Positions 36,004-45,047 of a stretch of DNA of 64,000 nucleotides are shown one piece after another. The notes under the pieces were generated by a model. That model did no database searches. It saw only the letters and a list, made by a program, of their open reading frames with translations, and had not been told where the DNA came from. How positions within the stretch are numbered: position 1 is the first letter of the stretch; every line of letters starts with the position of its first letter. This stretch comes from DRWZ01 sp964601505 (GTDB lineage Bacteria; Calescibacteriota; Calescibacteriia; Calescibacteriales; Calescibacteriaceae), in the NCBI GenBank assembly GCA_964601505.1, contig CAZRNR010000001.1, positions 53,584-117,583 on the forward strand, given 5' to 3'. The position numbers and the translations under genes are program-made.

Positions 36004-36417
36004 TTAATCAGCTTTTATATTTCCATTCGGTTCAACTCTGTATTTTTTAGCATCAGCCCACAATCCTTCAAGATCATAAAAATCTCGCCAGTTTTTTTCA
36101 AATATGTGAAGTATGATGTCGCCGTAATCAATAATATTCCATACAGCTTTCGGATTATATTCAATGTTTTTTATTCTCATTCTTTTTTTATTTTTTGATA
36201 ATTTTTTTAATTCGTAAATTACAGCTTCTGTTTGTGTGTTGCTGTCTGAACTACACACTATGAAAAAATCACTAATATGATTGAACTTCCGAATATCTAT
36301 AATTACAACATCTTCACATTTTTTATCTAAAACTACCTCTATTATCTTTTTTATTTTCTGAGGTATTTTTAATTTATGTCCGTTTCTACTTCCTCTTGAA
36401 TCCTCCTTACTTATCAT
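36004..36417 (-). CDS. rsfS: ribosomal silencing factor RsfS
   Basis: 137 residues. The Iojap/RsfS core is at about 20-135: KIIEVVLDKKCEDVVIIDIRKFNHISDFFIVCSSDSNTQTEAV (first part), NPKAVWNIIDYGDIILHIF and FYDLEGLWADA. It binds L14 of the 50S subunit and prevents subunit joining in poor nutrient conditions. A 20-residue basic N-terminal tail is longer than usual. AAGGAAA precedes the ATG by about 8 nt. It is first in the rsfS-cysS unit. Confidence 0.93.
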   Translation of the reverse strand: MISKEDSRGSRNGHKLKIPQKIKKIIEVVLDKKCEDVVIIDIRKFNHISDFFIVCSSDSNTQTEAVIYELKKLSKNKKRMRIKNIEYNPKAVWNIIDYGDIILHIFEKNWRDFYDLEGLWADAKKYRVEPNGNIKAD

Positions 36418-36559
36418 CTGTTATTTCCTTTTTTATCCTTATGGATTAAATTTAAAAATAAATATAATAATGCGATATATATTTTGAAGTATTTATTATT
36501 TTTTGTTTTTTCTTATGATGGATATAGCACCTATCTATTTTGTCCATGTTGTGAACCAT

Positions 36560-38338
36560 ATGATTAAAGAAGGGAGAAAGATTATATTTCCATTATTGTT
36601 ATTAGTACCACTTGTCCCTAATTTTTCTTTTGCAGATGTTCCTATATCTGAACCTCCGAAGATAATTTTCTACCCGAAAAGAACGGCAAGACCTAAGGCG
36701 ATTATAAGAGGACAAACATGTTCAAAGTGTGATGTTTTCATTGAAGTTGAAAATAATACATTTTCTGGAGTGGCAGATGAATCTGGAATTTTTGAAATAG
36801 AAGTTTCTCTTGAGGAAAACAAGGACAATAAGGTAAATATATACTCACAAAAGGCAAAGAAAAAGTCTCCACCAACACAGATACTGATAACACATTATTC
36901 CATCGGCCCACCAGATCCTAATTCTCCTCCAAAAGTTGATTTGGATTCAATACCAAAATATACCAATGATCCGGGGATAAGGTTGTTTGGTAGAACGAAA
37001 CCGAATTCAAAGGTTGTCGCACTTGGAGGTTCTGCAAAAGCTGAGGGATTTTCTGATAGCGAAGGTTTTTTTGAACTCCTTATCTTTTTGAAATTTGATC
37101 AAATGAACGAGATAGATGTTTATTATGAAGATGAACAAGGTTTTATATCCCCGAAAACTACTTTTCAGATATATCAAATTTCAAAAGCTCCACCAGCACC
37201 AAAATTAGAAAAAGTACCAGAATATACAAATCATGAAAAAATAAAGATCAAGGGTAGAACGGTTCCGGGTTTTGGAGTCGTTGCAGAACTACCAACAGGT
37301 AGTAGAGTAGAGTATAGGGCAGATGACCAGCAAGGAAACTTTGATGTAGAAGTTTCTCTGATACCTAATTCTGAAAACAAAATATCTTTATATACTGTAG
37401 ATTTTGCAGGGAATTTTTCTGCCGCGGAAAGGATAGTAATCTTTCAAGATAGCATACCCCCAAGACCTCCGGAGATTATATTATATCCATCACAGGTCTA
37501 TCAAGATAGTGCAACTGTATTGGGTAAGGGAGAACCAGGAGCAAAAATTGTCTCTAGGATTTCAGAAAGAGAATATGAACTTGGTATGGTAGATAAAGCT
37601 GGAAATTTTATTACCACTGTTCCAGTGCCAAAGTTCAAGCGTCAGACTAGAAGAAATTATATAAACATGCATCTTGTAGATGGAGCTGGAAATATCTCAG
37701 AACCAACTTTGATAGTTATAGATGCCCTGCCAGATATAAATCAAACGAACATAGGTATCAATTTTGGTATTCACTCTTTTACCGGTCTTATCTCAAAGGA
37801 GTTTTTTGATGGTATAAGGAAATCACCATTAGATTTTACTGGTTTATCTGTTGAGCTAAGATATACGAGAATTTTTCAGAGAAGGAGTGGTCCAGCGTTC
37901 ACTCTGGTGAGTGGTTTTACTACATCTTTCGGAGAAAAGGTAGATATACCTCAGTTAGGAGATCCATCGGTAAATCTTATTGGAACTGCTGATGAGCTAT
38001 CTCAAATAACCTTATCTACTATGTATATTATAGCAAATATAGGTTTAGCCTTTTTCTTTGAGGATTTTGACCTGATCCCATCGGTTGGATTTGGGGGACT
38101 TGGTTTCATAAAAGCTGGCCCAGTTCTTGAAGGCAATACTATCTTGAAAGAAGATAGATTATTTTTCAGCTATGTCGTCAGAACTGAAATTTCCTTCAGA
38201 TACTCTATAACCGAGGACCTTAATCTTCAACTTATCTCCGCATATTCAGTTTCGCCGATAAGAAATGTTAATGAAAGTGGACACTCTGTAGATGGTGGTG
38301 GCTTTATTCTCGGATTAGGAATAAATTTCGGATTTTAA
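36560..38338 (+). CDS. secreted protein with four Ig-like repeats and a C-terminal beta-barrel
   Basis: 592 residues. From the ATG at 36560 there is a signal peptide MIKEGRKIIFPLLLLVPLVP ending FSFA; in-frame ATGs at 36515/36518 are alternatives. Four tandem beta-sandwich repeats of about 85 residues (about 30-385) share a pattern PP..p..Y.....I.i.GrT.P...V......d..G.Fe..V.L....N.I..Y..D..GN.S. The last 200 residues have alternating hydrophobic strands ending GFILGLGINFGF, with a terminal Phe as in outer-membrane barrels. The combination would project the repeats at the cell surface or into the periplasm. Not recognised as a described family. It ends overlapping the rplP stop by 4 nt. Confidence 0.72.
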   Translation: MIKEGRKIIFPLLLLVPLVPNFSFADVPISEPPKIIFYPKRTARPKAIIRGQTCSKCDVFIEVENNTFSGVADESGIFEIEVSLEENKDNKVNIYSQKAKKKSPPTQILITHYSIGPPDPNSPPKVDLDSIPKYTNDPGIRLFGRTKPNSKVVALGGSAKAEGFSDSEGFFELLIFLKFDQMNEIDVYYEDEQGFISPKTTFQIYQISKAPPAPKLEKVPEYTNHEKIKIKGRTVPGFGVVAELPTGSRVEYRADDQQGNFDVEVSLIPNSENKISLYTVDFAGNFSAAERIVIFQDSIPPRPPEIILYPSQVYQDSATVLGKGEPGAKIVSRISEREYELGMVDKAGNFITTVPVPKFKRQTRRNYINMHLVDGAGNISEPTLIVIDALPDINQTNIGINFGIHSFTGLISKEFFDGIRKSPLDFTGLSVELRYTRIFQRRSGPAFTLVSGFTTSFGEKVDIPQLGDPSVNLIGTADELSQITLSTMYIIANIGLAFFFEDFDLIPSVGFGGLGFIKAGPVLEGNTILKEDRLFFSYVVRTEISFRYSITEDLNLQLISAYSVSPIRNVNESGHSVDGGGFILGLGINFGF

Positions 38339-38796
38339 GAGACTGAAGCTGATTCTTCTTTAGCTTTCAAGATTTCTATCCATGGATTTTTTGAAACAAT
38401 TGCAGTTTTATATTCTAACTTATCAGATGCAAGTTTCAAGGCAGATAAAGCATCTTTTTCGGACACACCACCTATTTCAAATAAGACTGTTCCTGCTTTT
38501 ACTCTTGCCTCGTATCCTATGACGTCTCCTTTACCTCCGCCCATTCTTGTTTCCGCAGGCTTTTTCGTAACCGGTCTTGAAGGAAATATTCTCAACCAAA
38601 ATTTTGCCGATGAAGGTAAGGATCTTATTATCGTTAGCCTGCAGGCTTCTATTTGTCTGGCAGAGATTCTTGCAGGTTCAAGAACTTTCAGGCCCCACTC
38701 TCCAAAGGCTAGATTATACCCTTTTGAAGCTTTTCCCCTTATTCTTCCCTTCATACATTTCCTGTATTTGAGCTTCTTGGGCTGTAGTAATGACAT
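38335..38796 (-). CDS. rplP: 50S ribosomal protein L16, solitary
   Basis: 153 residues. LKYRKCMKGRIRGKASKGY, LQALEPARISARQIEACR-like segment (here LEPARISARQIEACR), FPSRPVTKKPAETRMGGGKG and VKAGTVLFEIGGVSE leave no doubt. L16 helps bind tRNA at the A site and peptidyl-transferase region. Normally it sits in the S10 operon beside rpsC and rpmC; here none of these is adjacent. The mRNA start is probably leaderless: TATTAT at 38804-38809 on the minus strand precedes the ATG by 7 nt. A C-terminal extension (about 12 residues, KEESASVS) is slightly unusual. Confidence 0.97.
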   Translation of the reverse strand: MSLLQPKKLKYRKCMKGRIRGKASKGYNLAFGEWGLKVLEPARISARQIEACRLTIIRSLPSSAKFWLRIFPSRPVTKKPAETRMGGGKGDVIGYEARVKAGTVLFEIGGVSEKDALSALKLASDKLEYKTAIVSKNPWIEILKAKEESASVS

Positions 38797-38803
38797 AAGC
38801 TAC

Positions 38804-38809
38804 ATAATA
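38804..38809 (-). promoter_or_regulatory. candidate -10 for leaderless rplP mRNA
   Basis: TATTAT (minus strand) with GTAGCTT to the ATG (N7). This is consistent with rplP being transcribed alone rather than as part of the S10 operon. Confidence 0.35.
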
Positions 38810-38848
38810 AACTTGATCAATTTATAGGAAGAATTTTCAAAAATTTTT

Positions 38849-41026
38849 TCACTTGAGTTCAATACCTATTTTCTGAAGACTTAATTTTGAAAGAGCGTTT
38901 ATTGTTGCCTGACTCAAATTCTTTCCGAAAAGTTCTTTATACTTTTCAGATTTTTGGAGTTCCGATCCTTTACCTGAAGTACCATATATTGAATCCATAT
39001 ATGCTATAATAAGTATCATCCTCTTGTATGGATCAACTCTTAGAAAGAAATCTTTACTCACTCCAACTGTTTCAAATATTTCAGAAGCAATATTGTCCGG
39101 AATTGATGAGAATGCTGAATATACTTCATCAAGTGATTTCTGTCCTAAACCAAGTTTTTTTAGTGATTGGGGATTTATTGCATATAGCATAATATTTGAT
39201 TCATTGTATAGCCTTTTAGCAGATTTATCATCGGGATTTTTCGCAATGTATTCAGATAGTATCTTTTTAGCAACCGCGTAGTTCCCTTGCTTTATGAGGA
39301 AACTTATATACTCGTTAAAGTTGCTAGATCTGTTTTGTTCTTTTGAGTTTTCATACGCCTTTTTATACATTTCTTCTGCTACTTTTTCATATCCTTTTCT
39401 TTTTTCATATATTTTGGCAAGTTTAAGATAAGCTTCATCATTATTCGGAGAAAATCTTATAGATTTTTCAAGGGCAAGAGCTATTTGTGTTTCATCTTCC
39501 ATGAGATTCTCTAATAAAATGGCATACTTGAACCAGGTATCTCCACTTTTCCCAAAGGATGAATCAAGAGTAAAAAGTTTCTCATAATATTCTTTTGCCT
39601 TTTTCAGGTCAGATTTGTTTTCCGATTCAGAGTATATTTGTGCAAGGAGTAATAAAGCTTCATCTTCATATGGATCTATCTTTATTGCTTCTTCAAGGGT
39701 TCTTTTGGCTTCCTCAAATCTTCTAAGATTTAGATAAATTTCCCCGATAAGTGTTTGGTATATTGCAAGTTTCTTCTGCATTTCTCTATCGTATTTTATT
39801 TCTGGGGTTGAGTTTATTGTATCTATAGCTCTTTTTGCTGGTTCCGAAGCTTGTTCCCACTTAGATAGTTTCTTTAAAGCAAACGCCCTCTTGTAAAACA
39901 AACTGTGGGATGCTTTCTCTCCAAGAAGATCTATTGCCTTCCTATATGCCTCGTCAGCAGCTTCAAATAAATTCATTCTTATGTATGTATCTCCGAGTTT
40001 TTCATATACAAGAGAATTTTCTCCAATATCTATAGCTTTTCTATACATATCTCTTGCATCTTCATATCTTTTCTCCTCAAAATATATATCTCCTATTGCG
40101 ATGTATGAGTCAGAAAAATCTGGTTTTATTCTGATAGATTCACGAAACTTATCAAGTGCTCTTGTGGTTTGACCCTTCTTTAAAAGGGCATATCCTTCAT
40201 CATAAAGGTTATATGCGTCACAGGTCTGTATCATTTTTTTTGAATCATTTATTATCTTTTCTGGTAAGCAGAAATAATCTTTTATTCCTTCAAGATAGTT
40301 TCTTTCGGAGCAGTCTCTATTCTTTATTTTTGAAAAAACATCGTTTGCTTTGCTTCTTATTCTGTCAACAAACATGTTGTATATATCTGATATGTCTGAA
40401 AGTGCTATTTCCCTTATTTCTGCTTGAATATTGTTTATCTCCTGACTGACAGTTATATACACTGAACAGAACTGCTTTTCTTCTGCTTTAGATAGCCTAT
40501 CTCTAAACTCAATATAGTTTCTTATTGAATCTGAAACATTTGGTATGACTGAGAAATTTATCGCACACATATAATCATAACCATCTCTGTCAATATCCCC
40601 TTCTTTACAATATTGTATATCCTCTATTTTCTCAAACTTATCTGAAAATATATCTTTTGAAAAAATGATTAATCTTTGGGAATCAACTTTTATATTGACA
40701 CTCTGAGATAGATCCTCTACGGTGAAATCAATTCTGGCTGATATTTTGTCATCGTTTATGTTCGCTCTTGTAGTTTTTTTCTCAATTGTGTTCCCATCCT
40801 CATCCTTAACCTCAGAAAAGATATTTACAGCTATCTTTGATATAACAGGATATATTCTTTGATATTCTTCTTGAGGTATATCTTGGGGTTTTTGTATTTG
40901 ACCATTTATGTTGAAGATTATCTTTTTGGGACCACCACAGTTATAGAGTGTAAAAATTGTAAAAAACATAAATAAACTCCATGCTGGTAAATTGATTTTC
41001 TCTCTTCTTTTTATTATTAACTCCAT
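38849..41026 (-). CDS. TPR-repeat lipoprotein
   Basis: 725 residues. A lipoprotein-like signal, with basic n-region IIKRREK, hydrophobic SLFMFFTIFTLY and then N-C-GG, has Asn at -1 of the Cys (non-canonical lipobox). Residues about 270-600 hold many TPR units of the form YxKxGxxYxxxxxYxxAxxxYxKAIxI, e.g. KLGDTYIRMNLFEAADEAYR. The N-terminal 250 residues are unlike known domains. It would be an envelope-anchored scaffold protein. SD AAGGAGGTAAGG (complement of about 41032-41040) precedes the ATG. The SGNH-like gene ends 54 bp upstream, in the same direction. Confidence 0.78.
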   Translation of the reverse strand: MELIIKRREKINLPAWSLFMFFTIFTLYNCGGPKKIIFNINGQIQKPQDIPQEEYQRIYPVISKIAVNIFSEVKDEDGNTIEKKTTRANINDDKISARIDFTVEDLSQSVNIKVDSQRLIIFSKDIFSDKFEKIEDIQYCKEGDIDRDGYDYMCAINFSVIPNVSDSIRNYIEFRDRLSKAEEKQFCSVYITVSQEINNIQAEIREIALSDISDIYNMFVDRIRSKANDVFSKIKNRDCSERNYLEGIKDYFCLPEKIINDSKKMIQTCDAYNLYDEGYALLKKGQTTRALDKFRESIRIKPDFSDSYIAIGDIYFEEKRYEDARDMYRKAIDIGENSLVYEKLGDTYIRMNLFEAADEAYRKAIDLLGEKASHSLFYKRAFALKKLSKWEQASEPAKRAIDTINSTPEIKYDREMQKKLAIYQTLIGEIYLNLRRFEEAKRTLEEAIKIDPYEDEALLLLAQIYSESENKSDLKKAKEYYEKLFTLDSSFGKSGDTWFKYAILLENLMEDETQIALALEKSIRFSPNNDEAYLKLAKIYEKRKGYEKVAEEMYKKAYENSKEQNRSSNFNEYISFLIKQGNYAVAKKILSEYIAKNPDDKSAKRLYNESNIMLYAINPQSLKKLGLGQKSLDEVYSAFSSIPDNIASEIFETVGVSKDFFLRVDPYKRMILIIAYMDSIYGTSGKGSELQKSEKYKELFGKNLSQATINALSKLSLQKIGIELK

Positions 41027-41080
41027 CTCCTTACCTCCTTTATGGTTTATAATTTTAGGGAAAATATACCTTTTTTTGTT

Positions 41081-42355
41081 TCATTTTTGTATTTTTTGTT
41101 CTTTACCAGTTATGAACTTAATTATCTTTCGTCTCATATCGTTTATTCCTATTGCTCCAGCAACTTTTATGCCATTTTCTTCCATAAAATCTTTGATTTC
41201 TTCCAGTTGCTTTCTGTTGTATTTATCTATGAGGATAAAAAATATGACCTTTTCTTTATCCAGAAATCTTATTATTTCGGTCAGTATGAACTTTCCTATC
41301 TGTAAATCTATTTCGCTTATTATTTCTCGCTTTTTTGGTAGTTTCAGAAGCTCTGATATTCCCCATGGAGAATATAGGTCTTCATAAATTTTAAAAAAAG
41401 GAGCAAACACATCCTTCTCATTCATTTTTGCTAGAAAATACCTATTCAATTCTTTATCAATATCGCTTTTGATATCTTTCAAGTTTTGTCCTTCACTCTT
41501 AGTATTTATATATCTGTCTATGAGGTCTTTGTCCCAAAAATCTTCTATGTTCAGAAAACTCTTATTTGAGATTATAATTAGATTCAGTTTTGATTTATCT
41601 TTCTCTAAAAACTCCACGATCTTCATAAAGCTTATGATTATGTTCTCTGATCTACCTGTTAAATCTATAACTTTCACATCAAGTTCATTTTGGATCTCTT
41701 CGGCAAAACTTCTTTCAGAACACTCTGATATGTCCTGACCAATTAAAAAGATTTTTTCCGCTTCATCCCATAGTTTATCATTATTACGAAATCCAAATCT
41801 GTCTGTTTTGTAGTATATCCATTTTTCGCCATCATAGCAGTACAGGATATATGAATGTGAAGGCATACTTACAGGAAATACATCAAATTTTTCATCTAAT
41901 ATTTTTTTCATCCGTCTAAATTCTATGTATGGAAATGCCAAGTTCCATTCTTCGGGTATTTTATTTTTTCTTATTATTTCTATTTCTGATGTGTATTGAG
42001 TTTCCTTTATATATCTGAATTTCTCAGAGTTTGAATTGATATAGATCTTATACGAGATAAACGAGATTAAAAGAATTAAACCTATAACTCTTTTTGCTTT
42101 GGAGAAATTATTATCATTAAGTGAGAATATTCTTTTCTGAAGAAATCTTAAGTTGATTGCTAATGGTAGGAGGGTAAGAATAACAGTAAGAGTAAAAACT
42201 AATTCTAATGGAGTGAATGACTCAGTAGAAATCCTTTTTCTCCAAAAAATAAAAAAAATAAGTCCTGTAATCCATATAGGATATCCTAAATTAGCCGAAT
42301 ACCAGATTAATAGGAATACAGCCCGTATTATCTTTGGAATTAGTAATCTTGACAT
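41081..42355 (-). CDS. SGNH-like membrane-anchored protein lacking the usual nucleophile
   Basis: 424 residues. The N-terminal 120 residues contain three or four hydrophobic segments (about 8-35, 48-68, 85-105). The large C-terminal domain contains YKTDRFGFRNND followed by IFLIGQDISECSERSFAEEI, the position where GDSL/SGNH enzymes have a DSxxxG block after a GFRN motif. Here the serine is replaced (GQDIS), so it may be inactive or use another mechanism. A later strand NLIIISNKSF and the conserved core fold are otherwise consistent with SGNH/AlgX-like proteins. Function unknown; envelope location is inferred from the operon. Confidence 0.5.
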   Translation of the reverse strand: MSRLLIPKIIRAVFLLIWYSANLGYPIWITGLIFFIFWRKRISTESFTPLELVFTLTVILTLLPLAINLRFLQKRIFSLNDNNFSKAKRVIGLILLISFISYKIYINSNSEKFRYIKETQYTSEIEIIRKNKIPEEWNLAFPYIEFRRMKKILDEKFDVFPVSMPSHSYILYCYDGEKWIYYKTDRFGFRNNDKLWDEAEKIFLIGQDISECSERSFAEEIQNELDVKVIDLTGRSENIIISFMKIVEFLEKDKSKLNLIIISNKSFLNIEDFWDKDLIDRYINTKSEGQNLKDIKSDIDKELNRYFLAKMNEKDVFAPFFKIYEDLYSPWGISELLKLPKKREIISEIDLQIGKFILTEIIRFLDKEKVIFFILIDKYNRKQLEEIKDFMEENGIKVAGAIGINDMRRKIIKFITGKEQKIQK

Positions 42356-42405
42356 TTTTTCACAAGGAATGACACTTAATCGAATTTAAATTTAATATTC
42401 TGAAT

Positions 42406-43428
42406 TCAATCGAGTATTCTTATTATTTCTCTTATTCTGTTTATAGTTTCGTCCTCCTGGGGAGTTATCGGGTCTAATTTCTTGATATCAAGCCACGATT
42501 TTACATCCCATTTTCCATCTGTTCTCATGTTATCAAGTGTCCATACATGGAACTTTTTTATTCCCGCTGCGAGTCCTGCAGATATATCTCTTTTGAGCTC
42601 GTAAGAAGATTTGTATCCTTTATTCCCAAACAGATCATCACCCACAAGACCAACATCTACTGATGCTTTTTCTCCGAATAGACTGTAGATATCTTTTGCA
42701 TAGCTATAAACAAAATATTCTGGATAGCTTACATTTAAATTGAAATTTTTTGATAGATTTTCAAGAGCAGTTGTGTAGAGCATAAACGAGTATTCATCAC
42801 AGTTTGATGGAACATATATCCCAAAGAACTTTGATATATCTTGATCACCGTCTTTTTTAATATCATCAACTACAAATGGTATAAAGACACATAGAACTTT
42901 CTTACCTCTTTCGTGAATCATTGATATAAGCAAGTCTATTTTGCTCCTACCTTCCTGATATATTTTTTCTGGTGGCTTCATTTGTGTGATATTTGAAAGG
43001 AAGTCAGTTAGGTTCTTGGAAAATGCTATTTTCGTTGCCAAATCCCATGGTGGTTCAAAGTCAAGAATTATTCAATCTGTATCTATGTTTTTTTGTAGAA
43101 AATCTTCTGTATATTTGTAAAATTCCTCAGCGTTCCATGTTGATATCCAATAACCCTTTTCTTTTTTCACAAGAAGCCATGCTCTAAATTCCATCTTCTG
43201 TAGAATATCTTCTGGAAGTATTTCTCCTTCTCTTATGGCTAAAAATAGCTCTACATCAATATTTTTTAGTTCTTGATATACCTGTAAATATTCTTGGTAT
43301 GGTAGAAACTCTGCCCATACCGAGATTTCAAAATTTCTTTTTTGAACTTCTTCATTTCTTTTTTGAACTTTTTCATAGCAGTTTGGGAAAAAGCAGATTA
43401 CCGAGATTATTACTTTAGTTATTTTCAT
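42406..43428 (-). pseudogene. TIM-barrel-like lipoprotein interrupted by an in-frame TGA
   Basis: One continuous frame of 340 codons with a TGA at 43072-43074. Part one (118 residues, 43428-43075) starts with a signal/lipobox-like MKITKVIISVICFFPNC; part two (42406-43071) reads on directly as IILDFEPPWDLATKIAF. The combined protein has alternating strands and helices (ISVWAEFLPY, VELFLAIRE, RAWLLVKK, LCVFIPFVVDD, KKFHVWTLDN) like a glycoside-hydrolase TIM barrel, and the D-x-E block ILDFE resembles GH18-type catalytic loops. A Trp codon TGG at the TGA would suit the site, so one transition could explain it. It may be a true nonsense mutation, a sequencing error or recoding. Confidence 0.6.
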
Positions 43429-43440
43429 TTTTGGACATGT

Positions 43441-44202
43441 TTATTTTGTGTAATACGATGATATTTGCTTACACTTTTCAAGGGCTTTTTCTACAGACCT
43501 AAAGATAAATGGTTTTGTGAGTATTATTTCTGATAATCCTTCAGCTGTTGTTCCAGATGGCGTCATGACAGATGATTTTATATCATATGGTGATTTTCCA
43601 TTGAGTATCATTTTTGCTGTTCCAAGAAATATTTGAGCTGATACGACTTTTGCGATATTTCTTGGAAGTCCTGCTTTCACGAAAGCATCTTCAAAGCTCT
43701 CAAATATATCCGAAATATACCCAGGTCCAGAAGCTGCTGTTGCTGTAAATATATCTATTTCTTCATCACTTTTGACTACGAAAACTTTTCCGTAATCAGA
43801 AAATATTTCCCTAAGTAAAATAGAATCTTCTTCATACTCTGTAAGGATTGCAAATATTCCTTCTTTTTCTTCTGCACATATGTTCGGCATAACTCTTGCC
43901 CATCTTTTAGTGAATCTCTTCAAAGCATCGGATTTTATTCCTGCTGCAATAGATACGATAAGCTTCTTCCCAAAGGCTGTGCTGATGTCAGATAGCACAT
44001 CTAATACATCTTTAGGCTTTACAGCAATGAAAATTATATCTGATTTTTTTGTCAGATCTTCAATATTTACCTCAAACCTTTTCAATTCTTCTGGAACTCC
44101 AGCTGTGTCATATAAAAACAATGGAAATTTTTCAGATAATATTTTCGCTATTGTACTACCCATTTTACCAACTCCTACTATGCCTATTCTTATTTCTTCC
44201 AT
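43441..44202 (-). CDS. proC: pyrroline-5-carboxylate reductase
   Basis: 253 residues, a bit shorter than the usual 260-280. The N-terminal Rossmann motif is IGIVGVGKMGSTIA (about 5-18), followed by IIFIAVKPKDVLDVL and VSIAAGIKSDALK. The C-terminal dimerisation domain has ATAASGPGYISDIF and MTPSGTTAEGL (about 215-225). It makes proline from P5C with NAD(P)H. It precedes three envelope genes on the same strand by a 12-bp gap. TATATA at 44208-44213 ends 5 nt before the ATG, without an SD. Confidence 0.95.
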   Translation of the reverse strand: MEEIRIGIVGVGKMGSTIAKILSEKFPLFLYDTAGVPEELKRFEVNIEDLTKKSDIIFIAVKPKDVLDVLSDISTAFGKKLIVSIAAGIKSDALKRFTKRWARVMPNICAEEKEGIFAILTEYEEDSILLREIFSDYGKVFVVKSDEEIDIFTATAASGPGYISDIFESFEDAFVKAGLPRNIAKVVSAQIFLGTAKMILNGKSPYDIKSSVMTPSGTTAEGLSEIILTKPFIFRSVEKALEKCKQISSYYTK

Positions 44203-44207
44203 ACTCT

Positions 44208-44213
44208 TATATA
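44208..44213 (-). promoter_or_regulatory. candidate -10 for leaderless proC mRNA
   Basis: TATATA on the minus strand, then AGAGT and the proC ATG (N5). A Shine-Dalgarno is absent. It would head the proC-lipoprotein-SGNH-TPR run. Confidence 0.35.
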
Positions 44214-44431
44214 ATATTTACTTTTTGTCGCCGATTCAAAAATTCTGTCTTGTGGTAACATAAAATGAGCTCTAAATGCATTGGATTTTATACTTCAGGA
44301 TTCTTGTAAGGCAAATATTATATCAAAAAGAAACAGATTCCAAAAGCTATTTTAAATTTTTCAAACTACTCTCAACCATTGATTATTAGATTTGGTTCTC
44401 TTTGATTTTTACTTTTTATCAGTTCATTTTT

Positions 44432-45043
44432 TTACTTTTGTTCCCAATTGATGATTTTTTCTTCTATCCCCTTTTTTTTATTTATAATTCTTGCAAGTAT
44501 GAAGAAAAGGTCGGATAATCTGTTTATATATTTTATGCATTTGGGGTTTATTTTTTCTGTTTCAGCGAGTTCTACAATTTCTCTTTCGCACCTTCTTGTA
44601 ATTGTTCTCAAAATATGAAATAAACTTCCTTCTTTGCTTCCTCCCGGGAGTATAAAATCCTCAAGTGGTTCAAGTTCTTTAAGATACTTTTTCTCAAGAT
44701 CTTCAAGCCAGTCTATAGGCTTTTCTGTTAATCTCCTTTGAGACTCTGTTATCTCATCCGATGGCTTCAGCAGTCTTGCAAGGTCTCCTCCTAGTATAAA
44801 TAGATGATTTTGAATCTTCTCAAGTATCTGTATGAATTCCCTCATATTTGTTTCATCTTCTTTTAATACAGATATTGTGTATCCGATGAAGCTACAAAGC
44901 TCATCAACAGTTCCATAAGCCTTCACTCGTGGATGATTTTTTTTCAAGACAAAACCCCCAGATATATATGTTTCTCCAAAGTCTCCGAATTTAGTTGTTA
45001 TAACAGTAAGGCGCATCCCTCTTCGCCTTTTTATATCTGACAT
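44432..45043 (-). CDS. ATP:cob(I)alamin adenosyltransferase, PduO type
   Basis: 203 residues. ITTKFGDFGETYISGG (about 14-30), RVKAYGTVDELCSFIGYTIS and the C-terminal TRRCEREIVELAE with RLSDLFFILAR are the signatures of PduO-type enzymes, which add the adenosyl group from ATP to cob(I)alamin. The first nine residues (MSDIKRRRG) may not be part of the protein, since MRLTVITT at 45016 is the usual beginning. It starts 4 nt after the stop of the kinase gene. It suits the corrinoid pathway represented by cobT and cbiET. Confidence 0.93.
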   Translation of the reverse strand: MSDIKRRRGMRLTVITTKFGDFGETYISGGFVLKKNHPRVKAYGTVDELCSFIGYTISVLKEDETNMREFIQILEKIQNHLFILGGDLARLLKPSDEITESQRRLTEKPIDWLEDLEKKYLKELEPLEDFILPGGSKEGSLFHILRTITRRCEREIVELAETEKINPKCIKYINRLSDLFFILARIINKKKGIEEKIINWEQK

Positions 45044-45047
45044 ATCC

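Noticed and set aside
43072..43074. Selenocysteine or alternative code at the in-frame TGA
   Set aside because: No SECIS-like hairpin was seen after it, the site is unlike a Cys site, and TGA ends several other genes here; a nonsense change is simpler.
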